Assembly: GCF_003591005.1 (NCBI RefSeq)
Contig: NZ_QYYD01000022.1
Location: forward strand, 46,231 to 110,230
Direction: 5' to 3'
Length of the DNA stretch: 64,000 nucleotides
Source of the DNA: Rhodopseudomonas palustris
GTDB lineage: Bacteria > Pseudomonadota > Alphaproteobacteria > Rhizobiales > Xanthobacteraceae
Part shown: piece after piece, positions 42,782 to 51,207 of the stretch
Numbering within the stretch: position 1 is the first letter of the stretch
Layout: every line of letters starts with the position of its first letter
Notes under the pieces: model-generated
Seen by the model: only the letters and a program-made list of their open reading frames with translations
Databases searched by the model: none
Told to the model about the DNA's origin: nothing
Translations under genes and position numbers: made by a program

Positions 42782-43126
42782 TCACGTTCCGTCGTTAGCC
42801 GCCAACGCCGCGTACCACTCCGCATACGGTGAGTTCTTCGCCATGTGCCGGTTGTAGTCCGGGGCGCTATCCGTCCACCACACCGGGCCGCGCTCGCCGA
42901 GCTTGCGCTTGGCGGCGTCGACGGCGCGGTGCGCTTTGGCCTCGGCGGCCGGGTCTTCGGCGGTCTTGGCGGTCTTCACCGCGCGGCGTGCGGCCATCAA
43001 TGCCGAGACCAGCGCCGCCTTGTCGTCTTCGGCCAATGACGGATCGGCGCATCGCCACAGCCGGCCTCGCACCACGAAGTAGCGCCCGTCGGGCGTGACC
43101 GGATAGGTCCGCGCCGGCTTGCGCAT
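42782..43126 (-). CDS. Small conserved hypothetical protein after L,D-transpeptidase
   Basis: This is a 114-residue cytoplasmic protein without signal peptide. It starts with a small strand-rich motif (TYPVTPDGRYFVVRGRLWRCADPSLAEDDKAALV), then a helical Ala/Lys/Arg stretch (ALMAARRAVKTAKTAEDPAAEAKAHRAVDAAKRKLGERG) and the end VWWTDSAPDYNRHMAKNSPYAEWYAAL. I know similar small proteins in bradyrhizobia but no function. Its ATG overlaps the TGA of the L,D-transpeptidase gene (ATGA), so it is translationally coupled to it. The much longer frame to 43825 on this strand is a shadow of the transpeptidase gene. Confidence 0.7.
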   Translation of the reverse strand: MRKPARTYPVTPDGRYFVVRGRLWRCADPSLAEDDKAALVSALMAARRAVKTAKTAEDPAAEAKAHRAVDAAKRKLGERGPVWWTDSAPDYNRHMAKNSPYAEWYAALAANDGT

Positions 43127-44133
43127 CAGCGCAGCGCGTCGATGAACTCGACCGGGGTGCCTTTGCCGACCAGTGCGGCGATGCGCTGCGCGTCCCAATT
43201 GGTGAGGCGGACGCAGCCGTGCGACTCGGCCTTGGAGACGTGGCTCGGCTCCGGCGTGCCGTGGATGCCGTAGCCTTGCTCGGACAGCCCGATCCACATC
43301 GTGCCGACCGGATTGTTCGGCCCTGGCTTGATCTCGAACGGCTTCTTCGATTTGATGCCTTTGAACTTGTAGTCTGGATTGTAGCCATAGGTCGGGTTGG
43401 GGCTGACGTCGGTGACCTTCAGCGTGCCGGACGGCGACGGCTTGTCCTCGCTGCCGACGGTCGCCGGATAGAACGCAATCAGCCGGCCCGTGGCGTCGAA
43501 CGCCTTGACGGTCTGCCGCGTCTTGTCGACCTCGAGGCGCTGTGCCTCGACGGTGTCCGGCGTTGCCGGCGCGACGTCGACCACCGTGATGGTCTCGCCG
43601 GCGCGCTTGAAGCGCTGGCCGGGATTGAGCGCCGCGAGCAGGCCCTGGCTCATGTGGAATTTTTCCGCGAGCGCTTCCCGGGCGCTGGTGTAGCCGAGCC
43701 GCGGCAGGCTCTTCATCGCCTCCATCTTGGCGGGCAGCTTCTTCAGGAACGGGCCACCGACGTCCTTCTTGGTCAGCGTATAGCGCGTCAGAACTGGTCG
43801 GCTGTCGGCCGCCAGCTTGCCCCACAGCTCGGCGGTGAGGGCGTCACTGCTCGGCAGCTGCTGCGCCTCGGCATAGGCGCGCAGTGCCTTCTTGGCGTTT
43901 TCGCCGAGCCGGCCATCGATCTCACCCGGCGAGAAATGCTCGCGGTCGAGCAGCACCTGAACGCGGACGCCGAGCGCGCTCGGCTCGTCGCCCTCGAGCT
44001 TGGCGCCCGTCAGCGTCGCCGCATTGATGGCGTCGGGGGTCAGCTTTGCGGCCGGAGCCGCAGTAGCAAAGGTAGCACCAAGGCTGGTGAAGAGCAGGGC
44101 TGCGCCGATCCGCAATCCAAAGTTGAACATCAT
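43126..44133 (-). CDS. L,D-transpeptidase (YkuD family)
   Basis: This is a 335-residue periplasmic enzyme with a signal peptide cleaved near TATAAP (residue about 25). A putative peptidoglycan-binding segment with the EHFSPGEIDGRLGENAKKALRAYAEAQ pattern follows (about 60-90). A LysM-like middle region comes next (EKFHMSQGLLAALNPGQRFKRAGETITV), then the YkuD catalytic domain with HGTPEP and SHGCVRL. Cys307 is the nucleophile and His305 is part of the motif. It makes 3-3 crosslinks between meso-DAP residues of peptidoglycan or attaches proteins to it. Either of two adjacent ATGs (44133, 44130) can start it. The next gene is coupled through ATGA. Confidence 0.92.
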   Translation of the reverse strand: MMFNFGLRIGAALLFTSLGATFATAAPAAKLTPDAINAATLTGAKLEGDEPSALGVRVQVLLDREHFSPGEIDGRLGENAKKALRAYAEAQQLPSSDALTAELWGKLAADSRPVLTRYTLTKKDVGGPFLKKLPAKMEAMKSLPRLGYTSAREALAEKFHMSQGLLAALNPGQRFKRAGETITVVDVAPATPDTVEAQRLEVDKTRQTVKAFDATGRLIAFYPATVGSEDKPSPSGTLKVTDVSPNPTYGYNPDYKFKGIKSKKPFEIKPGPNNPVGTMWIGLSEQGYGIHGTPEPSHVSKAESHGCVRLTNWDAQRIAALVGKGTPVEFIDALR

Positions 44134-44288
44134 GCCGGCGAAACCTCTTTGCGCCTAATGGCAGCGAGGATCAACCCGAATTAATGGCAGGTGTTCCGCC
44201 GACGCGCCCAGGTCCAGGACGCGGCCAACGCGGCCGGGAAGCTCATTGAGGAGGGGGGGGGAAGCGCGCATGGCGCGCGAAAACTGGT

Positions 44289-44362
44289 TGGAGGCCACGA
44301 CCAGAATTGAACTGGTGTACACGGTTTTGCAGACCGTTGCGTAACCACTCCGCCACGTGGCC
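44289..44362 (-). tRNA. tRNA-Cys (anticodon GCA)
   Basis: There is a complete cloverleaf on the minus strand: acceptor GGCCACG pairs with CGTGGCC, discriminator T, encoded CCA (44289-44291), anticodon stem ACGGT/ACCGT around CTGCAAA, and a T arm with GTTCAATTC. The T loop has TTCAATT, slightly unusual but compatible. No adjacent integrase was seen. Confidence 0.95.
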
Positions 44363-44475
44363 CCAACGGGCGACCTTCTATAGGCGATCCGGCGGTTAGG
44401 CAACTGGGGCGTTCTTTCCGCCCGATGGCGCATCGCGTGAATTCACAGCCGCCATCACGAAGCGGCCGGGCCGGC

Positions 44476-44649
44476 TCAGGAGGCGTGCCAGCCGGTCGGG
44501 AAGGGCAGCAGCGGCCACTCGATCTGATTGTCATTGGCGGCCCGGCGCATTGGCGTCACCAGCGCGGGCTGACGCTCATTGTCCTGGCCGGATTCGGCGA
44601 ACGCATCGCTGATGTCGTCCAGCAGGCGCTTGTACTCGGCTTCACTCAT
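44476..44649 (-). CDS. Small acidic protein, unknown
   Basis: This is a 57-residue protein (MSEAEYKRLLDDISDAFAESG... ending PLLPFPTGWHAS). AGGGAG lies 8-13 bases upstream of the ATG, a good ribosome binding site. The N-terminal half is an acidic amphipathic helix, the middle contains PMRRAANDN, and the end is aromatic/proline-rich. There is no signal peptide. I have no family for it. Codon use looks like that of the surrounding genes, which supports a real gene. It lies upstream of tRNA-Cys on the same strand. Confidence 0.5.
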   Translation of the reverse strand: MSEAEYKRLLDDISDAFAESGQDNERQPALVTPMRRAANDNQIEWPLLPFPTGWHAS

Positions 44650-44871
44650 TGGTCGGCTCCCTGTCGAGCCGCACTGTGCCGTATTCAGTTTGGCGTCAGG
44701 TTGAGCCGATCGCTCAAATTTTAGCTTTTCCCCGGTTTAGCAGGTCGTCGGAACCGAACTCGTCGCGTCAGGCGCGCATCTTTCCGTTTAACGAAACGAA
44801 GTTCCTGCGCGACTGCGCGCGCCCGTACGATCGAGGGACGATCATGCAAGCCAACGAATCGGACGCGCAAG

Positions 44872-44898
44872 AAAAAAGCCGCTCCTAAGGGAGCGGCT
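44872..44898 (-). terminator. Rho-independent terminator of the 44921-45361 gene
   Basis: On the minus strand a 9-bp perfect GC-rich stem (44890-44898 with 44877-44885) with a four-base loop is followed by a run of six T (44877-44872). It begins 23 bases after the stop codon. Confidence 0.85.
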
Positions 44899-44920
44899 TT
44901 CATTGTCTTCGACGATGCTG

Positions 44921-45361
44921 TTACTGGCAGAGATGCATCAGGCCGTCACCGCCGCGGAAGGTCGTGCCCGGCTGGCAGACAAAGCCGTTGCGCTGCGCGT
45001 AGGTCTGCTGGTTCCATCCGTACTGCTGATTCCAGCCATAGGGCTCGTTCCAGCCATACTCCGCGTCAGCCGCGGCGCGGAACGGCGCGGTGGCGATGGC
45101 GCCGGCGGCGCCAACCGCACCGCCGACCACGCCGGCGGCGACATCAGCCGGCCAGAACGCGGCGTTGCTGTCGCGCCAACCGCTGCCCCACTGGTCACGC
45201 TCGACGTAGCGAGCCTGGGCGTCGTAGCGGTAGTTCGGATCCATCTGCGAGTTGACGGTGGTGTTCTTCATGTGCTTGACGCGCTGCTGCGCCGAAGCCG
45301 GCGAAGCGGCAGACAACGCAACGGTGGCCGCCACGGCGGCAAGAGCAATGGTGCGAATCAT
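44921..45361 (-). CDS. Secreted protein with YGWNxx repeats, unknown function
   Basis: This is a 146-residue protein with a clean signal peptide (MIRTIALAAVAATVALSAASPASA). GGGAGAA 10 bases upstream fixes the start at 45361. The mature part has a Tyr/Asp/Arg-rich segment (DPNYRYDAQARYVERDQWGS), a Gly/Ala/Val hydrophobic stretch (AADVAAGVVGGAVGAAGAIATAPF) that could insert into or pack against a membrane, and three imperfect repeats of Y-G-W-N-[EQ]-[PQ]. It ends in NGFVCQPGTTFRGGDGLMHLCQ with two cysteines. This C-terminal C-x-PGT-F-G-DG--H-C pattern is common in small exported proteins of Bradyrhizobium relatives, whose role I do not know. It is transcribed alone with its own terminator. Confidence 0.7.
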   Translation of the reverse strand: MIRTIALAAVAATVALSAASPASAQQRVKHMKNTTVNSQMDPNYRYDAQARYVERDQWGSGWRDSNAAFWPADVAAGVVGGAVGAAGAIATAPFRAAADAEYGWNEPYGWNQQYGWNQQTYAQRNGFVCQPGTTFRGGDGLMHLCQ

Positions 45362-45539
45362 CGGGTAGTTCTCCCTGTGCTTGACGTCCACAGACGTCGA
45401 ATTCGATGTCAGCGAAACGTGGTCCACAGAGACTTGTTCCGGCACCGCAGCATGGTTGAATCACAGCGGCGTGAGGCGCGTAGTTGCAGCAAATCAGCGC
45501 CTTCAACGCCGACGCGACAATTCGATTTAACTGCGAGGA

Positions 45540-45800
45540 TCAGTGGCCGGCCAACGCCGCGCTGCTCAGAAAATAAGCGGCCACCTCGCGGTGGCCGAAG
45601 TTGCGGGAAGGCGCGAGGTCTGGCGCCACGGGAATGAGCGCCGCGATCTCGCGCCGCATCTTGGCAGCGCACGGCTGACAGGATGCTGACGACAGAATCA
45701 TCGCAGCTGGGGACAGCTCGCAACAAGTAGCAGAGCTGGCCGTCGGCAACGAGCCGCGGCGGCGCCGACTGATCATCGCCGCGACGCGACCGGCGGCCAT
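45540..45800 (-). CDS. Doubtful small open reading frame
   Basis: This is an 86-residue frame with a CQPC pair and no signal peptide; the upstream GGGTACC is a poor ribosome binding site. Another frame of similar length overlaps it on the same strand (45409-45726). I list it because the 490-base gap between flanking genes would otherwise be empty. A non-coding promoter region for the 45854 gene is equally likely. Confidence 0.25.
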   Translation of the reverse strand: MAAGRVAAMISRRRRGSLPTASSATCCELSPAAMILSSASCQPCAAKMRREIAALIPVAPDLAPSRNFGHREVAAYFLSSAALAGH

Positions 45801-45853
45801 CGGTACCCGGCGATTACTTGTGCGGCTGGGCCGGAGTTGGTAAGCCGAAGCTC

Positions 45854-47119
45854 ATGTCGCTGTCGGGCACCGTGCAAGACCAGTCGTCCTCGAGAATCGT
45901 TGGCAGCCTTGTCGTGGGCGCCATCGTCGTCGCGCATCTCGCGACGCTGTGGCTGCCGTTCGTCAACCAGGAGAGCGCGTTCAACGCGGCCGCGCATTAC
46001 TTCCAAACCGGCGACGCCGCTGCGGTGCAGGCGTTCTTCGAGTCGGATGCCAATACGCTGGTGCTATCCGCCGTCGGATCGGCCCTGGCCCGAACGCTCG
46101 GCATCGGCACGGAGTGGGGCTGCCGGCTGGTGTCGCTGATCGGCTTTGCGGTGCTGGCCGCGGCGCTACGTGCCATCGTCGCGCAGGCGCGGCTCGGCGG
46201 CTGGTTGCTGCCAGCCGTGATCCTGCTCAATCCGCTGATCTGGGTATTCGCCGGCCGCGGCACGGCGGATTTTCCGCCGCTGGCGTTTGCGGTCGCCGCC
46301 ATCGCGATCTGCTGGCGCGCGCAGGGCATGGCGATGGTGCTCACAGGTGCCGCCGTGTTCGCCTTCGCAGCGGCGCTCAAGTATCACGCCGTGCTGTTGT
46401 TGCCGCTGATCGTGCTGGCGCCGACCGATCGGCAGTCGCTCACCTTCAGGGGCGTGATGCTGGGCATCGTGCTGGCGATCACCGGCATCGTTTTGGCTGC
46501 ATACAACATCGCGGTGTTTCGAGCCTTCGGGTTCTGGCTGACGTCGCCGAAATGGGTGACCGAGCATGGTCTGACTGCACGGCACGTCTTTACTAACATC
46601 GTGCACTATGGTGGTTTTCTCGCGCTGCTGGCGATGCCGTTTTCGCTGCAGAGTGCGTTGTCGCAGAATTCCCCGGCGGCGTCGGGCCGCATCGTCAAGC
46701 TCGCCATCATCGGCCTTGCCGCGCTCGCCGGCGCGGTGCTGCCGCCGTCCAGCGGCGAGATGAATTTCGGGCCGTTCGATCGCTGGATCGGCAGCGGCGT
46801 GTCCGGCGTCGGTCTCGCCGCTTTGTTCGCCGTATTCGTCCTCAGCCTGTGCAACAAGCCGCAGAGGCTGCGGGACTACGCGATGATCGCCGCGATCGTG
46901 CTGTTCGTGCTGGTGCTGTCGTTCAGTCGGCCGGCGCAGCGCTATCTGATTTTCGTGCTGCCATTCTACGTGCTGTATCTGTCGGCGCGGATCGAGGCGC
47001 GCCGCTTCGCCGGCATCCTGATCGCAATCTGCATCGCCATCAATCTGGTCTCGGCGGTCACGCAAAGCTATTTCCGTCCGGCTGCGACCGACCAGTTCGG
47101 GGCAGGGCGGCAATGGTAG
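45854..47119 (+). CDS. Multi-pass membrane protein, GT-C glycosyltransferase-like
   Basis: This is a 421-residue protein with about ten hydrophobic helices. After the first helix (residues about 15-33) there is a periplasmic loop with NQESAFNAAAHYFQTGDAAAVQAFFE, where GT-C enzymes (polyprenyl-phosphate-mannose/arabinose dependent) carry their acidic catalytic motif; here the match is weak. VILLNPLIWVFAGRGTADFPPLAFAVAAIAI and AAALKYHAVLLLPLIVLA resemble DUF2029/GT87-type proteins. A role in adding a sugar to an envelope polymer is an inference from topology only. The start at 45854 (MSLSGTVQDQ) is chosen over GTG 45818; both have weak ribosome binding sites. It has no obvious operon partners. 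Confidence 0.6.
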   Translation: MSLSGTVQDQSSSRIVGSLVVGAIVVAHLATLWLPFVNQESAFNAAAHYFQTGDAAAVQAFFESDANTLVLSAVGSALARTLGIGTEWGCRLVSLIGFAVLAAALRAIVAQARLGGWLLPAVILLNPLIWVFAGRGTADFPPLAFAVAAIAICWRAQGMAMVLTGAAVFAFAAALKYHAVLLLPLIVLAPTDRQSLTFRGVMLGIVLAITGIVLAAYNIAVFRAFGFWLTSPKWVTEHGLTARHVFTNIVHYGGFLALLAMPFSLQSALSQNSPAASGRIVKLAIIGLAALAGAVLPPSSGEMNFGPFDRWIGSGVSGVGLAALFAVFVLSLCNKPQRLRDYAMIAAIVLFVLVLSFSRPAQRYLIFVLPFYVLYLSARIEARRFAGILIAICIAINLVSAVTQSYFRPAATDQFGAGRQW

Positions 47120-47283
47120 GAGGGCGGCGTCGGCCGAATTGCGAAACTGAAACCGCGGCGCGCTTTCAGCTCGCGTTCAGCGTCAGTTCCGCATCGCTGT
47201 TTTGTCGCGCCGCTGCTGCACGGGCCGGGGTCCAATTCTCCGGAAGACTGTGTTAGAGGGTGCGTCGCGGAGAGATCGATGTG

Positions 47284-48297
47284 ATGCGACGTCTATGGGG
47301 CCTGATGCGCTGCGCCGTGATGGCAGCGGCGGTCTGTATCGTCGGCGGCCAGGCCGAAGCCGGCGGTTGGCATACCGTGCATCGTTATGTGCACAAGACC
47401 AACAAATGCGGTCTCGGCACCGAGGTTCTCGCCTCGATGTATTCGATCGGAACCCGGACGGCGAGCGGCGAGCCGCTCACACGCCATGAACTGACCGCGG
47501 CGTCGCACGATTACCCGCTCGGCACCACCGTCATGGTCACCAACCCGGCCAACGGCCGCACCTGCGGCATTCGGGTCAATGATCGCGGCCCTTATGGCAC
47601 CTCGCGGCTGGTCGGCGTGAAGATCGACTTCGCCCCGGGCGCCGCAAGGTGTCTCGGGATGCGCAACACGCAATATGTCTGCCTGCCCGGCAAGGACAAT
47701 GTCGAGATCGTCGGCGTTCCGCGCGTGCTGGACGGCGACACGGTCGAGATCAGCGGCGCAAAGCTTCGGCTGCTGGGCATCGACGCCCCCGAGCTCGATC
47801 AGCTCTGTTTCGACGCCAAGGGCGATCGCTTCAGTTGCGGCATCGCCGCGCGCGACGAGCTGGCCCGGCGTTTCGGCGACAAGTCCTGGACCTGCAAGGT
47901 CGCAGGCGCCGACGACGAAGGACAGAAGCTGGCCACCTGCCAAGTCGAGTCCGAGACGGTCGAGGAGTGGATGGCGGGTGCCGGCTGGGCGATGGCGTTC
48001 ACCCGCCACACCCGCCACGCCGAAAAGCCGGAGGCGGTCGCCCGGCAAGCGCGCTCCGGATTGTGGGCCGGAGCGTTCATCCCGCCCTGGGATTGGCGCA
48101 GCGGATCCCGCGAAGCGACCGTGCTCGGCGTGGTGGTGGTGCCGGCCGAAGCGCGGGCGATCCTGCTCGGACCCGAGCAGGTCGCCGAGGCGCCCGCCAA
48201 GCCCTGCGACGGCAAGGGCCGCGCCGACAAACGCGGCAAGTGCCGCGTCTCCTCTCTGCCAAAATCGAACTCGTCGAGCTCCGCAAAGCAGCCGTAA
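47284..48297 (+). CDS. Secreted fusion: RlpA-like barrel plus staphylococcal-nuclease domain
   Basis: This is a 337-residue exported protein (signal peptide about 1-26, GGAGAG 9 bases before the ATG). Residues 46-126 form an RlpA-like double-psi beta barrel: EVLASMYSIGTRTASGEPL, ELTAASHDYPLGTTVMVTNPANGRT, IRVNDRGPYG. Residues 146-260 form an SNase domain: VLDGDTVEI with Asp152, and LRLLGIDAPE with Arg162, Asp167 and Glu170 aligned to R35, D40 and E43 of staphylococcal nuclease. The third catalytic position, usually Arg in D-x-YGR-LA, reads DDEGQKLA, that is Gln214. Nuclease activity is therefore uncertain. The basic, Ser-rich C-terminus has no known domain. I do not know this domain pair as an established family. 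Confidence 0.82.
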   Translation: MRRLWGLMRCAVMAAAVCIVGGQAEAGGWHTVHRYVHKTNKCGLGTEVLASMYSIGTRTASGEPLTRHELTAASHDYPLGTTVMVTNPANGRTCGIRVNDRGPYGTSRLVGVKIDFAPGAARCLGMRNTQYVCLPGKDNVEIVGVPRVLDGDTVEISGAKLRLLGIDAPELDQLCFDAKGDRFSCGIAARDELARRFGDKSWTCKVAGADDEGQKLATCQVESETVEEWMAGAGWAMAFTRHTRHAEKPEAVARQARSGLWAGAFIPPWDWRSGSREATVLGVVVVPAEARAILLGPEQVAEAPAKPCDGKGRADKRGKCRVSSLPKSNSSSSAKQP

Positions 48298-48319
48298 TCG
48301 CCGAAGGCGCGCACCGTCT

Positions 48320-48422
48320 CAGCGTGGGATGCCCGGGCCTTGTGCCTGGCATCCCAGCCTTGCTGACGGAGTGCTGCAATGACGTGGACGGCCGGGACGA
48401 GCCCGGCCATGCGACGGCGTAG
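48320..48422. repeat. Palindromic intergenic repeat (GGGATGCC / CCGGGC type)
   Basis: Two hairpins are visible: GGGATGCCCGGGC with CCTGGCATCCC (about 48327-48355), and GGCCGGGACGAGCCCGGCC (about 48388-48410). Elements of this type are common between genes of these bacteria. It follows the RlpA-SNase gene and may end its transcript. Confidence 0.5.
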
Positions 48423-48528
48423 CGGTCGAACGACAGCGGGCACGAGCGACAACTTGGTCGCATCTCCGGCGATTGTTCGATGTGAATGAGGTGGAAGGTG
48501 AACCGGCCGCTGACGGCCGAAAATTAAA

Positions 48529-48603
48529 TGGCTCCCCGGGCCGGATTCGAACCAGCGACCAACCGGTTAACAGCCGGTTGCTCTACCACTGAGCTACCAG
48601 GGA
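48529..48603 (-). tRNA. tRNA-Asn (anticodon GTT)
   Basis: There is a complete cloverleaf on the minus strand: acceptor TCCCTGG pairs with CCGGGGA (one T-G), discriminator G, encoded CCA (48529-48531), D arm GCTCAGTGGTAGAGC, anticodon stem CCGGC/ACCGG region around CTGTTAA, and T arm GGTTCGAATCC. The anticodon GTT reads Asn codons. Confidence 0.96.
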
Positions 48604-48845
48604 ACGAGCGCGAAGCTTGCTTCGCGGGGTGCGTATAACAAAGCCATTCGGGGATGGGAAGGGGAAATCCACGCTTCGTGAATGGCGGACGACAGCTTTG
48701 TCGGCCGCGGCACCATATCTTGCGGGGGCAGCGTGGATTGCCGAATAGAAAGGGGATTGAGCACGGTGGTCGCGGGCTCCCCGGATGTTGCGTTTTCAGC
48801 CGCGTTGCATCATGGATGGCGCGGCTTCACTCCAAGGAAACACTG

Positions 48846-49511
48846 ATGTCGGATTTCGCGCGCGCTCGCCTGAACATGGTCGATGGTCAGATTCGGCCGC
48901 ACAGCGTGACCGACTGGCGGATCATCGACGCGATGCGGCTGGTTCCGCGCGAGCTGTTCGTCGGTGAGGGGCAGCAGTCGCTGGCCTACCTCGATCAGGA
49001 CATCGATCTTGGCGGCAAGGGCGACTACCGCCACGTCATCCTCAATCCAACCGTCACGGCCCGGATGCTGCAGGAAGCGAATATCGCGCAGGGCGACCGT
49101 GTGCTGATCGTGGGCGGCGCGACCGGCTATATGGCGGCCCTGGTGGCTAAGCTCGGCGCCTCGGTTGTCACGACCGTCGACGACCCGGAGATCGCCGCGC
49201 GTGCCAGCGAAACGCTTAACGCGCTCGGCCTCGGCGACATTTCCGTGCGGGTCGCGCCGAACACGGACGGGGTTCCCGCTGACGGCCCGTACGACGTCAT
49301 CATGCTGAATGGTGCGACCGAGATCGAGCCGGTGAGGCTGTATGAGCAGCTCAAGCCAGGTGGTCGCCTGGTCGGGGTGTTCGCAATGACCCGCCCGCAG
49401 AAGGCTACCGTTGTCACCCGGTCACCCCACGATTTCGGTCCTCGTGTGCTGTTTGACACATCGGTGCCGGTGTTGCCGGGCCTGCATCGCGCGCCGGCGT
49501 TCGTATTTTAA
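48846..49511 (+). CDS. pcm: Protein-L-isoaspartate O-methyltransferase-like protein
   Basis: This is a 221-residue cytoplasmic Rossmann-fold methyltransferase. It starts MSDFARARLNMVDGQIRPHSVTD, as in the alphaproteobacterial PIMT-like group. It has the PIMT block VPRELFVGEGQQSLAYLDQDIDLG and ILNPTVTARMLQEA. The SAM loop is VLIVGGATGYMAALVAKLGA, with G-G-x-T-G-Y as in PIMT. It would repair isoaspartyl residues in damaged proteins, although this short group may have another target. AAGGAAA 7 bases upstream fixes the start at 48846; the frame extends to 48654. The order pcm-tolC-popZ-valS is conserved in alphaproteobacteria, here with a 271-base gap before tolC. Confidence 0.85.
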   Translation: MSDFARARLNMVDGQIRPHSVTDWRIIDAMRLVPRELFVGEGQQSLAYLDQDIDLGGKGDYRHVILNPTVTARMLQEANIAQGDRVLIVGGATGYMAALVAKLGASVVTTVDDPEIAARASETLNALGLGDISVRVAPNTDGVPADGPYDVIMLNGATEIEPVRLYEQLKPGGRLVGVFAMTRPQKATVVTRSPHDFGPRVLFDTSVPVLPGLHRAPAFVF

Positions 49512-49782
49512 GGCCGCCCGCCCACAACAAGCGGCCCTCCCTGGCTCGGGCAGTCCGCCCGAACACGACCCTCACGGCGTTCCGCCGGGGCCATTTTTGC
49601 GTGTCATATCAGAAGTGTGGCTTAGAGGTCCCAGCGAATAAGTTTCGCTCATCCTGATCCAGCGGGTGGTTCCTTAGCCGCTTGGGCTGCCTTATGGTGA
49701 GCGTGGACTCACGTCGGCCCCTGCACGTCGCGTTGTATGGCGCAGGCCGTTCGGCTTAGTAAATGCAGATTGGACCTCGAGT

Positions 49783-51174
49783 ATGAATCGGATGAAGCGC
49801 TTCTCGGGCCTCGCCACCGCCGGGCTTATTCTGGCGTGTCTGGGACCGGTGCCCGTGCTGGCCGATACCATCGAAGCGGCGCTGATCCGCGCTTACCAGA
49901 CCAATCCGCAACTCAATGCCCAACGCGCCTCGGTCCGCTCGACCGACGAGTCGGTGCCGCAGGCGCTGTCCGGCTATCGGCCGAAGGTATCGATCACAGC
50001 GAGCGGCGGCTATCAGTACACCGACGTCAATTCGGTGGTCGGCGGTAACAACATCCATCTCAACGGCAGCAACTATCCTCGTGCCGTCGGCATCACCGCG
50101 TCGCAGACGCTGTTCAACGGCAATCAGACAGCCAACCGCACCCGCGCGGCCGAGAGTCAGGTGTCATCGGCGCGTGAGGGGTTGCGCGTGCTCGAGCAAT
50201 CGGTGTTGCTCGCTGCCGCGACGGTCTACATGGACTATCTGCGCGACTCGGCCACGGTCGAGGTGCAAAAGTCCAACGTCCGCGTGCTCGAACAGACCCT
50301 GAAGCAGACCAACGATCGCTTCAATGTCGGCGAGGTTACCCGCACCGACGTCGCGCAGTCGCAGGCGCAGCTTGCGGCCGGCAACACCCAGCTGCTCACC
50401 GCCGAATCCAATCTCACCACCACGCGGGCAAACTTCCGGCGCATCATCGGCAGCGAGCCGACCGCGCTGGCGCCGGGTTCGCCGGTCGACCGGTTCCTGC
50501 CGTCCACTCTGGCGCAGGCCGTTGAACTCGGCCTGACGCAAAATCCGAACGTCACCGCGGCAATGTTCGGCATCGACGTCAGCTTTCTCAACGTGAAGAT
50601 CAATGAGGGCGCGCTGTTCCCGGTGGTGACGCTGCAGGCCAATGCCCAGCAGGGCTACGAGCAGTCCATCACCACGCCGCGTCAGTTCACCGCTTCGGCG
50701 CTCGCCCAGGTCACGGTGCCGATCTATCAGGGGGGCGCCGAATACGCGCTGATCCGGCAGTCGAAAGAGTCGTTGGCACAGCAGCGTCTCAACCTCGAAC
50801 AGGTCCGGGATCAGGCTCGCGCCACGGTCGTGCAGGCCTGGGGCCAGTTGCAGGCCGGCCGCGCGCAGGTGGCTTCTGCCCAGGCGCAGGTGAAGGCCTC
50901 TGAGATCGCGCTCAATGGCGTGCGCGAAGAGGCGCGGGCAGGGCAGCGCACCACGCTCGACGTGCTGAACGCGCAGCAGGCCCTGGTGAATGCCCGGGTA
51001 TCGCTGGTCACCGCGCAGCACGACCGTGTCGTCGCGTCCTACGCGGTGCTGAACGCGGTCGGCCGGCTGTCGCCGCAGGTCCTCAACCTCAAGACCGAGG
51101 TCTACGACCCCAGCGTCCACTATCATCAGGTCCGCGACTCCTGGATCGGTGTGCGCACGCCGGACGGCCGCTGA
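49783..51174 (+). CDS. tolC: Outer-membrane efflux/secretion channel TolC
   Basis: This is a 463-residue outer-membrane protein with a signal peptide (cleavage after VLA, residue about 27). It has the TolC pattern TIEAALIRAYQTNPQLNAQRASVR, PRAVGITASQTLFNGNQTANRTRAAESQV, a long helical hairpin (NVRVLEQTLKQTNDRFNVGEVTRTDVAQSQAQLAAG) and its second-half copy (QVTVPIYQGGAEYALIRQSKESLAQQRLNLEQVRDQARATV; GQRTTLDVLNAQQALVNARVSLVTAQHD). It serves tripartite RND/ABC pumps and type I secretion. Distinct from the NodT-type lipoprotein channel of the mdt operon, it lacks a lipobox and is the general one. Confidence 0.93.
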   Translation: MNRMKRFSGLATAGLILACLGPVPVLADTIEAALIRAYQTNPQLNAQRASVRSTDESVPQALSGYRPKVSITASGGYQYTDVNSVVGGNNIHLNGSNYPRAVGITASQTLFNGNQTANRTRAAESQVSSAREGLRVLEQSVLLAAATVYMDYLRDSATVEVQKSNVRVLEQTLKQTNDRFNVGEVTRTDVAQSQAQLAAGNTQLLTAESNLTTTRANFRRIIGSEPTALAPGSPVDRFLPSTLAQAVELGLTQNPNVTAAMFGIDVSFLNVKINEGALFPVVTLQANAQQGYEQSITTPRQFTASALAQVTVPIYQGGAEYALIRQSKESLAQQRLNLEQVRDQARATVVQAWGQLQAGRAQVASAQAQVKASEIALNGVREEARAGQRTTLDVLNAQQALVNARVSLVTAQHDRVVASYAVLNAVGRLSPQVLNLKTEVYDPSVHYHQVRDSWIGVRTPDGR

Positions 51175-51187
51175 TCGGTTCGGTGGC

Positions 51188-51207
51188 GATGCGCCGATCG
51201 GCGCATC
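51188..51207. terminator. Perfect 20-base palindrome after tolC
   Basis: There are 8-bp arms GATGCGCC/GGCGCATC around GATC, 13 bases after the tolC stop; T5 comes 18 bases later. It could be the tolC terminator or an operator. The rest of the 350-base gap to popZ shows no gene; an ATCATCGATGAT palindrome (about 51323-51334) is the only other symmetric site. Confidence 0.4.

Noticed and set aside
44241..44275. Poly-G run near tRNA-Cys as a possible regulatory G-quadruplex
   Set aside because: A single run of about nine G without further G tracts; may be a sequencing homopolymer.
44844..44888. A 14-codon frame with a GAGGGA ribosome binding site before the 44872 terminator
   Set aside because: It ends inside the terminator stem of the opposite-strand gene and has no downstream gene to regulate; likely chance.
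48641..48845. N-terminal extension of the PIMT-like protein to 48654
   Set aside because: The added 64 residues are unlike the family, and AAGGAAA supports the ATG at 48846.
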